Source of the DNA: Tahibacter aquaticus
GTDB lineage: Bacteria; Pseudomonadota; Gammaproteobacteria; Xanthomonadales; Rhodanobacteraceae
Length of the DNA stretch: 64,000 nucleotides
Assembly (NCBI RefSeq): GCF_004363655.1
Contig: NZ_SNZH01000002.1
Span: 248,001-312,000 of the forward strand
Reading direction: 5' to 3'
The translations under genes and the position numbers were made by a program. Below, piece by piece: positions 38,112-45,568 of this stretch. Each line of letters starts with the position of its first letter. Positions within the stretch are counted from its first letter, which is position 1. The notes below the pieces were generated by a model, which did not search any database, was not told the origin of the DNA, and was given only the letters and a program-made list of their open reading frames with translations.

Positions 38112-38819
38112 ATGGCCAGCATCAATTTCTTCGACCGACTCGGCAATCTCTGGCGCGGCTTCGTGTCGCTGTGGATTGCCGACGTGGAGAAAAAACACCC
38201 GGAGATCGCCTACGAAAACGCGATCAACAGCCTGATCGGCAAATACACCAAGCTGAAAAGCGCGACCGCTGCGATCATCCGCCGCCGCGACGAGATCGAT
38301 CATCGCGTCGAAGCCGAGCGGCAAAGCCTGGCAGCGGTGAATCGCGATCTGGAAGCCGCCCTCGCCACCAACCAGGACGACCTGGCCCTGGTACTGCTGC
38401 AGAAGAAAAGCGCGGTCGAAGCCGAACTGAGCGGACTGGCGGCGGAAGCCGAGCAGTCCAAGGTCGACGCCGACGACGCCAAGAACGCGCTGCTGTCGGT
38501 GAAGAGCGAGATCGACAAGCTCAAGGGCGAACGCGACCGCATGCTGGCCAAGATGCAGAGCGCGCAGGCGCGCATCCAGATCCAGTCGCAGCTCGACGGC
38601 CTCAGCGTCGAAGCCGACGTACAGGCGCTGGACAAGGTGCGCGACCACATCAAGAACACCATTTCCGAGGCCAACCTGGGCAAGGAACTGCGCGATTCCG
38701 ATCTCGACGTGCGCCTGGACAAGCTGCGCCAGCAGTCCGGTTCCATCACGGCGCGTGCCCAGCTCGACGAACTCAAGCGCCAGCGCGCCGCCCAGGCGGC
38801 CGCCGGTAAACAGATGTAA
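38112..38819 (+). CDS. PspA/IM30 (ESCRT-III superfamily) protein
   Basis: A 235-residue helical protein, the usual PspA/Vipp1 size. It begins FFDRLGNLWRGFVSLWIADVEKKHPE, given here in parts as FDRLGNLWRGF and DVEKKHPE, the amphipathic membrane-binding helix. A long coiled coil follows (about 40-175, EIDHRVEAERQSLAAVNRDL and KSEIDKLKGERDRMLAKMQS) with further helices to the C-terminus. PspA-type proteins polymerise on membranes, as ESCRT-III does. The classical partners pspBC and pspF are absent. Instead the next gene, 13 bases on, encodes a AAA+ ATPase with a Vps4-like pore loop. It probably acts at the inner face of the cytoplasmic membrane. Confidence 0.85.
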   Translation: MASINFFDRLGNLWRGFVSLWIADVEKKHPEIAYENAINSLIGKYTKLKSATAAIIRRRDEIDHRVEAERQSLAAVNRDLEAALATNQDDLALVLLQKKSAVEAELSGLAAEAEQSKVDADDAKNALLSVKSEIDKLKGERDRMLAKMQSAQARIQIQSQLDGLSVEADVQALDKVRDHIKNTISEANLGKELRDSDLDVRLDKLRQQSGSITARAQLDELKRQRAAQAAAGKQM

Positions 38820-38832
38820 AAGGAGATAACAC

Positions 38833-40659
38833 ATGGCCGCGTCGCGTCCTGCGGTACCCCTGCCGCGCTGGGCCGAAACGGTCCGGCGCAAATACATCGG
38901 CGGTGAGGCGTCGATGTTCATCCTGCATCACAACGTGTTCGATGAAATCCTGCACGGCGGCGAGTTCTATTCGCTGGTGGATTTCCTCGCCGAGGTGCTG
39001 CTCAAGGACAACAAGGACACCATCCTCGTCTACGACCCCTCGGCCGGCGTGCGCTATGCCAAGCGCACCAGCGCCCTGGGCACCGAGCCGGTGCGGCCGA
39101 ACAAGCCGCCGGAAGAGGCACTGGCCGACATCGAGCACGAAATCCTGCTGCGCCACAGCGCAGCGCTGATCATCAGCTATGCGGGCAGCATCGCCCCGCC
39201 GGGCGAGGAAAACTTCCTCTCCCAGGCCGACCGCATGGCGGCGATCCGCCTGCACCGCTGGTCGATGAGCCCGGAGCTGGAAAGCAAGGACAACGTCGTC
39301 TTCCTGCTGAGCGAATCGCTGGCCGAGCTGAATGCCAAGATCGTTGCCAACCCGCGCGTGGCTGCGGTGGAAATTCCGCTGCCCGACCTGGACGAGCGCG
39401 CCGCGGTGATCCGCAAGGTCGATACCGGCATGCACGAGGACAATGTCGAGCGCCTGGCCGAGCACAGCGCCGGCCTGCGCGCGGTGCAGATTGCCCAGGT
39501 GCTGACGCCGCGCTCGGCCGACAACGCCCTGGGCGACAAGGACCGGCTGGAGCTGATCCGCTCCCTGCTCGGCAGCAGTGCCGACGCGGAACAGCGCGCC
39601 GCCAAGCTGGCCGGCATCACGCGCGGCATGGACACGGAAGAAATCCGCCACCTGATCAATCCCGACCTGCCGCTGCCGGAAACCGACGCAGGCGATCCGT
39701 ATGCGGAAGTGATCGAGCTGGTGCACCGGCGCAAGCGCGAGATCATCGAGAAGGAATGCGCCGGCCTGATCGAGTTCGTCGATGCGCGCCACGGCCTGGA
39801 AGCGGTCGGCGGCGCCGAAGGCATCAAGGCCGAACTGATGCAGATTGCCGCAGCCATCAAGAGCGGCGACAAGCACCGCGTGCCGATGGGCCTGCTCTTC
39901 GTCGGTCCCATGGGCACGGGCAAGACCTTCATCGCCAAGGCCTTCGTCAAGGCCTCGGGCCTCAGTGCTGTCACGCTGAAGAACTTCCGCTCGAAATGGG
40001 TGGGTTCGACCGAGGCCAACCTGGAAAAAGTGCTGGGCATGGTCAAGGCCCTGGGGCCGATCATCCTGATCATCGACGAAGGCGACCGCAGCTTCGGCGG
40101 CCAGTCCGAAGACACCGACGGCGGCACCTCGTCCCGGGTGATCGCGCGGCTGAAGGAATTCATGAGCGACCCGGACAACCGTGGCCAGGTGCTGTTCATC
40201 CTCATGACCAACCGGCCCGACAAGCTCGACATCGACATCAAGCGCGCCGGCCGCATCGACCGCAAGATTCCCTTTTTCTATCCCGATACCGCCGAAGACG
40301 TCGAAGCCGTGCTCAAGGCCATCTTCGCGCGCTACAAGCTCGGCGAGGCCATCGACTGGGCGGCAGCGCGGCCCAGCACCAGCGCCAAGCTGGTGGGCTA
40401 TTCCAATGCCGACCTCGAAGCGGTCTGCCTGCTTGCGCTGAACATGGCCGGCGAAGGCAGCAGCATCGACCAGGCCTGCTTCGAAGCCGCCATCGCCGAC
40501 TACGTGCCGGCGCGCGACGCGGGCATGCTGGAATACATGGAAATGCTCGCCGTGTTCGAAGCCTCGCGCCGTAGCATGCTGCCGGCGCGCTACCGCGACA
40601 TGAGCCAGGAGGATTTCAACCTGCGCCTGCGCGAACTCAAGCGCGAACTGCGGCTTTAG
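38833..40659 (+). CDS. AAA+ ATPase with degenerate N-terminal AAA-like half and Vps4-like pore loop
   Basis: A 608-residue cytosolic ATPase. The C-terminal AAA module (about 330-560) has Walker A GPMGTGKT (358-365), Walker B ILIIDEGD (411-418), sensor 1 Asn460 in LMTNRPDKLD and the double arginine finger RAGRIDR (471-477). Pore loop 1 reads SKWVGSTEANL (387-397), strikingly like the SKWxGxSE of Vps4, katanin and spastin. The N-terminal 330 residues lack Walker A but keep AAA-like strands (TILVYDPSAG, NVVFLLSESLAELN, VEIPLPDLDERAAVI), suggesting a degenerate AAA domain as in Ycf46-type proteins. It follows pspA by 13 bases with AAAGGAG as RBS. Disassembly or remodelling of the PspA polymer is the inferred role. 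Confidence 0.88.
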   Translation: MAASRPAVPLPRWAETVRRKYIGGEASMFILHHNVFDEILHGGEFYSLVDFLAEVLLKDNKDTILVYDPSAGVRYAKRTSALGTEPVRPNKPPEEALADIEHEILLRHSAALIISYAGSIAPPGEENFLSQADRMAAIRLHRWSMSPELESKDNVVFLLSESLAELNAKIVANPRVAAVEIPLPDLDERAAVIRKVDTGMHEDNVERLAEHSAGLRAVQIAQVLTPRSADNALGDKDRLELIRSLLGSSADAEQRAAKLAGITRGMDTEEIRHLINPDLPLPETDAGDPYAEVIELVHRRKREIIEKECAGLIEFVDARHGLEAVGGAEGIKAELMQIAAAIKSGDKHRVPMGLLFVGPMGTGKTFIAKAFVKASGLSAVTLKNFRSKWVGSTEANLEKVLGMVKALGPIILIIDEGDRSFGGQSEDTDGGTSSRVIARLKEFMSDPDNRGQVLFILMTNRPDKLDIDIKRAGRIDRKIPFFYPDTAEDVEAVLKAIFARYKLGEAIDWAAARPSTSAKLVGYSNADLEAVCLLALNMAGEGSSIDQACFEAAIADYVPARDAGMLEYMEMLAVFEASRRSMLPARYRDMSQEDFNLRLRELKRELRL

Positions 40660-40985
40660 CCGATGCCGCGCGGTGCAAGCTGCCGAAGCTTCGCCCCTCA
40701 CGCCCGCACACGGCGCAGTGGTGTATGAAGACACGAGGCCAATGCCTTGGCCCCCTCTCCTCCACGCTCGCGTGGGGCGTGAGGAGGGGACGCACAGAGC
40801 TATCGGCTCTGTCTCCTCCGAACACCCAACGAGCCGGACAGGGTTGGGGGGAGGGGGCGCCGCCAAGAATTGCCCAAATACCAGGTTTTTGGCCAATCCG
40901 GAAAAATCCGCAAAATATCTTTATAGCCAATTAACTCTTACGTCACCCGTCCCCATTCCCGCCAGCTCTCAAGCAGGAGCCATCC
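40660..40985. other. Intergenic region before the TerB-like gene
   Basis: No coding frame is supported. It holds a degraded repeat (40749-40862) and then an AT-rich stretch at about 40880-40945 (TTTTTGGCC and ATATCTTTATAGCC) that is markedly AT-rich for this genome and probably contains the promoter of the TerB-like gene. TCAAGCAGGAGCC supplies an RBS just before the start. Confidence 0.5.
40749..40862. repeat. Inverted repeat, family B copy 2 (degraded)
   Basis: It starts GGCCCCCTCTCC and ends GGGGGGAGGGGGCGCC, with inner hairpins CCACGC-TC-GCGTGG (40762-40775) and ACAGAGC-TATCG-GCTCTGT (40794-40812). Composition and arm sequence match the family at 34418-34552, but pairing between the outer arms is less complete. 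It separates the AAA gene from the TerB-like gene. Confidence 0.6.
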
Positions 40986-41435
40986 ATGACCACCCCCACC
41001 ACCCTCGAACTGCACCACCTGCAGGCCATCGTGCGCGCCATGCACGATGTCGCCCTGACCGACGGCGTACACGATGCCGAGCGCGTGATGCTGCGCGGCT
41101 TCTACGACACCTGCCAGCAGGAAGCCGCTGCACTGGCGTCGTTCGACGACCTGATCGCCATGCCGTTCGACCTCGCCGCCATCGTCGACGACTTCAAGCA
41201 GCCGGGTCAGAAGGCTGCCCTGCTGCATTCCTGCCTGCTGCTGGCGCATGCCGACGGCAGCTACTCCGCCACCGAGCGCGCCAAGGTACTGGGCTTCGCC
41301 GATGCACTGGGTGTATCCGCCGGCGAGCTGGAACAGCTGGAAGAAAGCGTCGCCGACCACCTGCTGCAGCAGATCTCGCGTATCAGCAACGTGGAAGCGC
41401 TGCAGGAAGTGCAGAAAGAACTGAATACGCCTTGA
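40986..41435 (+). CDS. TerB-like protein
   Basis: A 149-residue all-helical protein of the TerB/DjlA N-terminal superfamily. The two acidic helix starts typical of the fold are visible: LTDGVHDAERVML (about 25-37) and AHADGSYSATERAKV (about 80-94), each able to hold a metal ion. It closes with VEALQEVQKELNTP. TerB domains occur in stress and membrane-linked systems, often with PspA-type or vWA proteins. It lies 326 bases after the AAA gene on the same strand, with its own likely promoter, so its membership in the cluster is probable rather than certain. Function within the system is inferred. Confidence 0.8.
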   Translation: MTTPTTLELHHLQAIVRAMHDVALTDGVHDAERVMLRGFYDTCQQEAAALASFDDLIAMPFDLAAIVDDFKQPGQKAALLHSCLLLAHADGSYSATERAKVLGFADALGVSAGELEQLEESVADHLLQQISRISNVEALQEVQKELNTP

Positions 41436-41510
41436 GTCCGAATGGAAACATCCACACGGCCATAACGGCTATTCGTACTAAATGATCGTCCCAAACCTGG
41501 AGAGACGCGC

Positions 41511-41936
41511 ATGAAGAAGATCGGATCGGCAGAGTGGAAAGGCAGTATCAAGGAAGGCGGCGGCACCATCTCGACGGAAACCGGCGTGCTGAGCAACGCG
41601 CCCTACGGTTTCAAGTCGCGCTTCGAGGACGGCCCGGGCACCAATCCGGAAGAACTGATCGGTGCGGCGCATGCGGGCTGCTTCTCCATGGCCCTGTCGA
41701 ATATCCTCGGCCAGAGCAATCTCACGCCCGACTACATCAAGACCCGCGCCGAAGTCAGCCTGATCAAGACCGATGCCGGTTTCACCATCAATGCTGTGCA
41801 CCTGGTGGTGAACGCGAAGGTGCCCGGTACTGACGCAGCTACGTTTGCCGAACTCGCCGCCAAGGCCAAGGCCGGCTGCCCGGTGTCGCGCGTGCTGAAT
41901 GCGGAAATCAGCATGGATGCGACGCTGGACGCGTAA
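41511..41936 (+). CDS. osmC: OsmC family peroxiredoxin
   Basis: Reduces organic hydroperoxides. The 141 residues cover a complete OsmC domain. The start [20 protein letters not shown] is characteristic, and the two redox cysteines are Cys57 in [13 protein letters not shown] and Cys123 in [15 protein letters not shown]. It lies 75 bases after the TerB-like gene on the same strand and is followed by a strong terminator. Whether it is transcribed with the cluster or separately is not visible; an AGGAG-type RBS (GGAGAG) precedes it. The family is established, the link to the upstream system is not. Confidence 0.95.
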   Translation: MKKIGSAEWKGSIKEGGGTISTETGVLSNAPYGFKSRFEDGPGTNPEELIGAAHAGCFSMALSNILGQSNLTPDYIKTRAEVSLIKTDAGFTINAVHLVVNAKVPGTDAATFAELAAKAKAGCPVSRVLNAEISMDATLDA

Positions 41937-41970
41937 GCGCGATCGCATCGGCGGGGCGTGCCACAAAAGG

Positions 41971-42000
41971 AGAGGCCGCCGAAGGGCGGCCTCTCTTTCC
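41971..42000. terminator. Bidirectional terminator after osmC
   Basis: AGAGGCCGCC at 41971-41980 pairs perfectly with GGCGGCCTCT at 41985-41994 across a GAAG loop, followed by CTTTCC. On the minus strand the preceding bases give a CCTTTTGT run, so it can also end the convergent transcript at 42019. Confidence 0.85.
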
Positions 42001-42018
42001 CAGTTTCACTTCAACGTA

Positions 42019-42996
42019 TCAGCTGTCGCTGATCTCGCCTTCCTGGTAGACCAGCTTCTGCTGCGGCAGGTCGATGTAGAACATCGCGCCTTCTTCTTCC
42101 TTTGGCAGCACGCCGACTTTCAGCGACGGCACGAATACCTGGCGGCCATCGAGCTTCACCGGCCGCAGTACCACGGCCATCTGCACGTTGACTACGGCAC
42201 CGTTGGCCGCTTTCCTCACTTCTGCCAGCAGTTCGCGCTTTAGTTCGTCCGTGCTCTTGAGCTTGAAGCTGGTCAGCTGCGGATGCAGCAGCAGCGAGGG
42301 CCAGCGCAGGCTCAGGCCAACCACGTCGCCACCCTTGCGCGAGGCCAGCTTGGCTTCGCTGCCTTCGACCTGCATGCCGTCGATGTTGCGCAGTGCATAG
42401 GTGAAGACCGAGTCGGCGGTGAGGATCGCGGTGTCTTCGGGCTTGTCCGTGCCCTGGGTGCGCAGCGCCATCACGCCCGTGTTCTTGAACAGTACCTGCT
42501 GCGCATCGATGCCGGCGCGTTCCAGCAGGTCGAGATGGCGTGCTTCGATCTCGCGCTGCGAACGCTGTGCGTCGGCGAACGCCATCGGCGGCTCGCCTTC
42601 GATATTGCGTGCGAAATGCACGCGGCCCGAGGCCTTGGCGATGCCGTAGGTCGCGGTCTTGTTGGCGACATAGTCCGAACCGGTCAGGTCGGCATGCGGC
42701 AGGCCGAGCAAGGCTTCGAGGTCGGAAATCTTGCGCAGCTTGAGCGGAGCGTAGCCGTCCGGATATTTGAGGCGCACGCTTTCCAGCCGGCGCGCCAGCA
42801 GCTCGGCGCGGAACGGCGGCAAGGCTGCTTCGATCAGGCGGGCATAGTCTTCGGAGTACAGCTGTGCCGTATCCGCCGGCGAACCCAGTTCATTGCTGTC
42901 CGCAGCCTGGCTGGACGCCAGCGGCGCCAGCAGCAGCAGGCCAACCAGGCCGAAGAAGCCGGCGCGTATGCGAAATGTGGAAGTTTTCATGTTCAT
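42019..42996 (-). CDS. Exported protein of unknown function
   Basis: A 325-residue protein with a signal peptide (FFGLVGLLLLAPLASSQAADS). The mature part has no family I recognise. It is mixed alpha/beta, with a helical stretch early (DYARLIEAALPPFRAELLAR), a middle containing YGIAKASGRVHFARNI, and strand-rich C-terminal parts (VVNVQMAVVLRPVKLDGRQV, FVPSLKVGVLPKEEEGAMF). There are no cysteines that could be catalytic. I took the first of two close ATGs (MNMKTS; the second is MKTS). It is convergent with osmC and lies just downstream of the DUF6345-like gene on the same strand (8 bases between), so the two are an operon. Confidence 0.7.
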   Translation of the reverse strand: MNMKTSTFRIRAGFFGLVGLLLLAPLASSQAADSNELGSPADTAQLYSEDYARLIEAALPPFRAELLARRLESVRLKYPDGYAPLKLRKISDLEALLGLPHADLTGSDYVANKTATYGIAKASGRVHFARNIEGEPPMAFADAQRSQREIEARHLDLLERAGIDAQQVLFKNTGVMALRTQGTDKPEDTAILTADSVFTYALRNIDGMQVEGSEAKLASRKGGDVVGLSLRWPSLLLHPQLTSFKLKSTDELKRELLAEVRKAANGAVVNVQMAVVLRPVKLDGRQVFVPSLKVGVLPKEEEGAMFYIDLPQQKLVYQEGEISDS

Positions 42997-43004
42997 GAGT
43001 CCGT

Positions 43005-43838
43005 TCAGTTCGGCAGCGCGCCGCCGCCGGTGGAGGGATCGCAACCGCTGATGTAGCGTGCGGTTACCCAGCTTGCAGCCGTGTCCGACCACTTGCTGGC
43101 GTAGCGTTCGTTCAATACGTCGGCGGAACGCGCGGCGGTGTTGCCAAAGCCCAGTGACACCGGGCAGATGGTCTTGTAGCTGTTGTACCAATGGTCGACG
43201 TGATGCATGTTGTCGACCCAGGCCTTGCCCACGCCCTTGGACGCGGTACCGTCGGCGGCCAGGTCTTCGTACTCGTCGACGTACTGCGAACCGATGTACA
43301 TCAGGCCGTGGAAGCCGGCGATCACGTGCACGCCGCCGTTGGCCACGCCGTACCAGGCCTGGCGCTTGTCCCACTGCATGCTCTGGCAGGATGACATGTG
43401 GAAAAAGCGCAAACGTCCACCCGAGGCCTTGCCCAGCTTCATCTGGTTGACGTTGAGCTTGCACTCGCCCTGGTCCTTGGTGTGCATGCTGCCGGCCCAG
43501 CCGACGGAGTCGACCGAACCGTGGGTGCAGATCAGGCCGGCGTCCTGCCCGTCCAGGCGGCTGTTGTCGATGCCCCAGGCGGCGATGGACGGATCGGTAT
43601 ACTTGCTGACGCGGACCAGCGAGAAATTCTGCCAGACCGGCACGAAACCACGGTCGTCCATTTCATGGCGCCAGGCCATGCACATGTCGTCCCACCAGTC
43701 GCGTTGCGAACCAGAACAGTCGCCGTCCCATTTGGTGATGGCCGAGCTCCAGACCGAATCCGCCATGGCGTTGCCGCCGGCGCCGAGCGCGGTCAGGGCG
43801 AGGCCTGCGCATAGCAAAGCTTTGCGTGTCGCTTTCAT
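43005..43838 (-). CDS. Exported DUF6345-like protein with possible caspase-like His/Cys pair
   Basis: A 277-residue exported protein with a signal peptide (ALLCAGLALTALGAGGNAMAD). The mature protein resembles DUF6345. A hydrophobic strand ending in a histidine, DAGLICTHGSVD (His106), is followed about 40 residues later by another strand ending in cysteine, LRFFHMSSCQSMQWD (Cys151), and then GGVHVIAGFHG. This order and spacing recall the clan CD (caspase/CHAT/gingipain) catalytic pair. That is my inference; the family is, to my knowledge, of undefined activity. The start has GGAGC six bases upstream (ATG at 43838). It forms an operon with the unknown exported protein. Confidence 0.7.
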   Translation of the reverse strand: MKATRKALLCAGLALTALGAGGNAMADSVWSSAITKWDGDCSGSQRDWWDDMCMAWRHEMDDRGFVPVWQNFSLVRVSKYTDPSIAAWGIDNSRLDGQDAGLICTHGSVDSVGWAGSMHTKDQGECKLNVNQMKLGKASGGRLRFFHMSSCQSMQWDKRQAWYGVANGGVHVIAGFHGLMYIGSQYVDEYEDLAADGTASKGVGKAWVDNMHHVDHWYNSYKTICPVSLGFGNTAARSADVLNERYASKWSDTAASWVTARYISGCDPSTGGGALPN

Positions 43839-44189
43839 TTGATGCTCCATGTCGATGATTGACGAGCGTCCAGAACGCGCTGTGCAGTCCGTACCGAACA
43901 ACTGCGCCGGCTCGCCGTGTTGCCTGTCCCGTCCTTGGCGGGAAAACGCAACGGTTATACGAACGGATGATGTGTACAAAGACGAACACGGTTTTTCGAT
44001 TCTGTTGAACATCGATTCAGGCAAAAGAGAAATTTGTGCAACACCGCGCGACATGCCTGTCGACCGCTTCACAAAAGCGGCAGAAACGCCGCGTTCGTCT
44101 TCACCAAGCTGACTGAAAACCCCAGTAACAGACCATGTCGCTTTTCGCGACGCTCGCGCGTCTTGCTGATACCAACGCAAGGAAGCGTG

Positions 44190-44235
44190 CCGGCATTGCG
44201 CCCCGGACAGGAAGTCCGTCACGCGCAATACCGGC
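44190..44235. repeat. REP-like hairpin
   Basis: GCCGGCATTGCGC at 44190-44202 faces GCGCAATACCGGC at 44223-44235, complementary except for one position, with an inner stem CGGAC/GTCCG at 44204-44218. It has the look of a single REP unit. No RAYT transposase gene is nearby. Confidence 0.6.
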
Positions 44236-44244
44236 GGCGGGCAG

Positions 44245-44305
44245 GCAGGAAGCAAAGGAGGCGAAGGAAGCAAGGAATGCGAGGGAAGCGAAGGAAGCGC
44301 TACGT
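44245..44305 (+). repeat. Purine-rich near-tandem repeat
   Basis: About 60 bases made of degenerate copies of a 9-base unit close to GCGAAGGAA (for example GGAAGCAAAGGAGGCGAAGG). It would read as an Ala-Lys-Glu run if translated, but no start, RBS or homology supports a gene. Confidence 0.55.
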
Positions 44306-44373
44306 GCTGTATCGGCGTAGCGTGTTCGTTGCTCTTCCGGCGAGCAAGGAAGCCTTTGGCAGGCGGCGCTTTC

Positions 44374-44474
44374 GTAGGGTGCGATGAGCGCAGCGAATTG
44401 CACCGCGCTGTGCCGATGCCGGCCAGCATCGCTCGATCGTTCGGCGCAATCCGCTGCGCTCAGCGGCGCCCTGC
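44374..44474. repeat. Dispersed palindromic repeat, family A copy 2
   Basis: The left arm (44374-44406) matches the arm at 16824-16856 at nearly every position, again carrying GCGATGAGCGCAGCGAATTG. The right arm (44443-44474, GGCGCAATCCGCTGCGCTCA) is a decayed complement. It lies next to the end of the ECF sigma gene. Confidence 0.75.
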
Positions 44475-44496
44475 AGGGCACCCCGCAAACGGCGGC

Positions 44497-45066
44497 TCAG
44501 CTGCCCAGCGCCAGCTCTTTCTGCAGAAATGCTTTTGCTGCGCGCGTGTCGCGCTTGATGGTCGGTTCGGATACGCCGAGCAATTCGGCAATGTCCTTCA
44601 CTTCCAGGCCGGCGAAGAAACGCATCTCCACTACCGTCACCAGGCGCTCGTCGAGCTGGGCGAGCTTTTGCAGCGCCCGGTCCATGCCGACCAGCTGCTC
44701 GGCCTGTTCGTCCACGGGCAAGGGCACGCCTTCCAGCGCTTCCAGCTCGACATGCTCGGCACCGGCGCCGCGGCGTTCGGCCAGGCGCGAGCGGGCGTAG
44801 TCGATCACCACCTGGCGCATGGCGCGCGCCGCGGTGGCGAAGAAATGCTTGCGGTTTTCGTATTGTCCGTCGCCGCGGTCGAACAGTTTCAGATACGCCT
44901 CGTTGACCAGGGCGCGTGTGTTCAAGGTGTCGCCGCGGCGATGCCGCGCCAGTTCGGCACGGGCGATGCGCAACAGGTCGTCGTAGACCAGGTTCAGCGC
45001 CTTGTCGCGTTCGGCCGAGCCCAGGTTGGCTGCCGCAATGCGGGCCGTGATCTCGTTCTCGCTCAT
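44497..45066 (-). CDS. ECF-type RNA polymerase sigma factor (TIGR02999-like)
   Basis: A 189-residue ECF sigma factor. Region 2 spans RIAAANLGSAERDKALNLVY to RKHFFATAARAMRQVVIDYA, with LNTRALVNEAYLKL characteristic of the ECF-like family. Region 4 is LAQLDERLVTVVEMRFFAGL with the helix-turn-helix VKDIAELLGVSEPTIKRDTR. I chose the ATG giving MSENEITARIAAAN because the family begins there. It is divergent from the NG-repeat protein, and a kinase-TPR receptor lies downstream of that unit; this pairing of ECF factor and Ser/Thr kinase is known in Xanthomonadales and Planctomycetes-type systems. No anti-sigma gene adjoins, so phosphorylation by the kinase is a possible activation route (inferred). 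Confidence 0.92.
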   Translation of the reverse strand: MSENEITARIAAANLGSAERDKALNLVYDDLLRIARAELARHRRGDTLNTRALVNEAYLKLFDRGDGQYENRKHFFATAARAMRQVVIDYARSRLAERRGAGAEHVELEALEGVPLPVDEQAEQLVGMDRALQKLAQLDERLVTVVEMRFFAGLEVKDIAELLGVSEPTIKRDTRAAKAFLQKELALGS

Positions 45067-45199
45067 GCTTTCCCCCTCGCCGGTAACGACCCGTTCGGCC
45101 CTCCCTGGACCGGTGTGTAGCGAACCATGATCCCTGGGCGACTGCAATGCCGTACGTGTAGTCAGATGCCGCTGGGGCATCCTCTAACGGGAGTATGCA

Positions 45200-45565
45200 A
45201 TGAAGCGTTACCTGATCGCCCTTGCCCTGATCGCTGCCGCCACCGCCGCCGGTTCGGCCAGCGCCTGCGCCGGCTGCAATATCAAATTAAACGGCACCAG
45301 CGAGAACGGCATCCTGCTCAATGGAATTCTGCTCAACGGCGCCCGACTGAACGGCCAGGCCGAAAACGGCATTCTGCTCAACGGAATCCAGCTCAATGGC
45401 CGGAATCTCAACGGCATCAGCCTGAACGGCTTCAACCTCAACGGCATACTGCTCAACGGCCAGGCGCAGCAAGGCAGCGCGTCGGAAGCAGCGAATGGGC
45501 AGTCCGCCGACTGGTCCGCCGTGCCGCTGAGCCAGGTGCAGGTGCGCCTGCCGCCGGCGCGCTAA
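45200..45565 (+). CDS. Secreted pentapeptide-like NG-repeat protein
   Basis: A 121-residue exported protein with a signal peptide (LIALALIAAATAAGSASACAG). Residues 31-87 contain twelve Asn-Gly pairs placed exactly every five residues (31, 36, 41 ... 86), with units such as NGILL, NGARL, NGIQL, NGRNL and NGISL. This strict period of five indicates a pentapeptide-type right-handed beta-helix, but with NG replacing the usual A(D/N)L core. A CAGC motif just before it may be a lipid, metal or disulfide site. The tail is unstructured. GGGAG precedes the start. The stop is three bases before the ADYC gene, so the two are co-translated. Function unknown. Confidence 0.8.
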   Translation: MKRYLIALALIAAATAAGSASACAGCNIKLNGTSENGILLNGILLNGARLNGQAENGILLNGIQLNGRNLNGISLNGFNLNGILLNGQAQQGSASEAANGQSADWSAVPLSQVQVRLPPAR

Positions 45566-45568
45566 GCC

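Larger units (their letters stand above)
43839..44496. other. 658-bp gene-free region rich in repeats
   Basis: It lies between the start of the DUF6345-like gene and the stop of the ECF sigma gene. The right two thirds hold a REP-like hairpin (44190-44235), a purine-rich near-tandem repeat (44245-44305) and a family A palindrome (44374-44474). The left third (43839-44110) is AT-richer and probably contains the minus-strand promoter for the exported pair. I see no protein gene; the small frames are repeat-derived. Confidence 0.6.

Noticed and set aside
38773-40896. 707-codon minus-strand frame opposite the AAA+ gene
   Set aside because: The AAA+ motifs on the plus strand are unambiguous; the antisense product has no domain.
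44135-44320. Small frame with an Ala-Lys-Glu repeat
   Set aside because: It is produced by the purine-rich DNA repeat and lacks an RBS or a homologous family.
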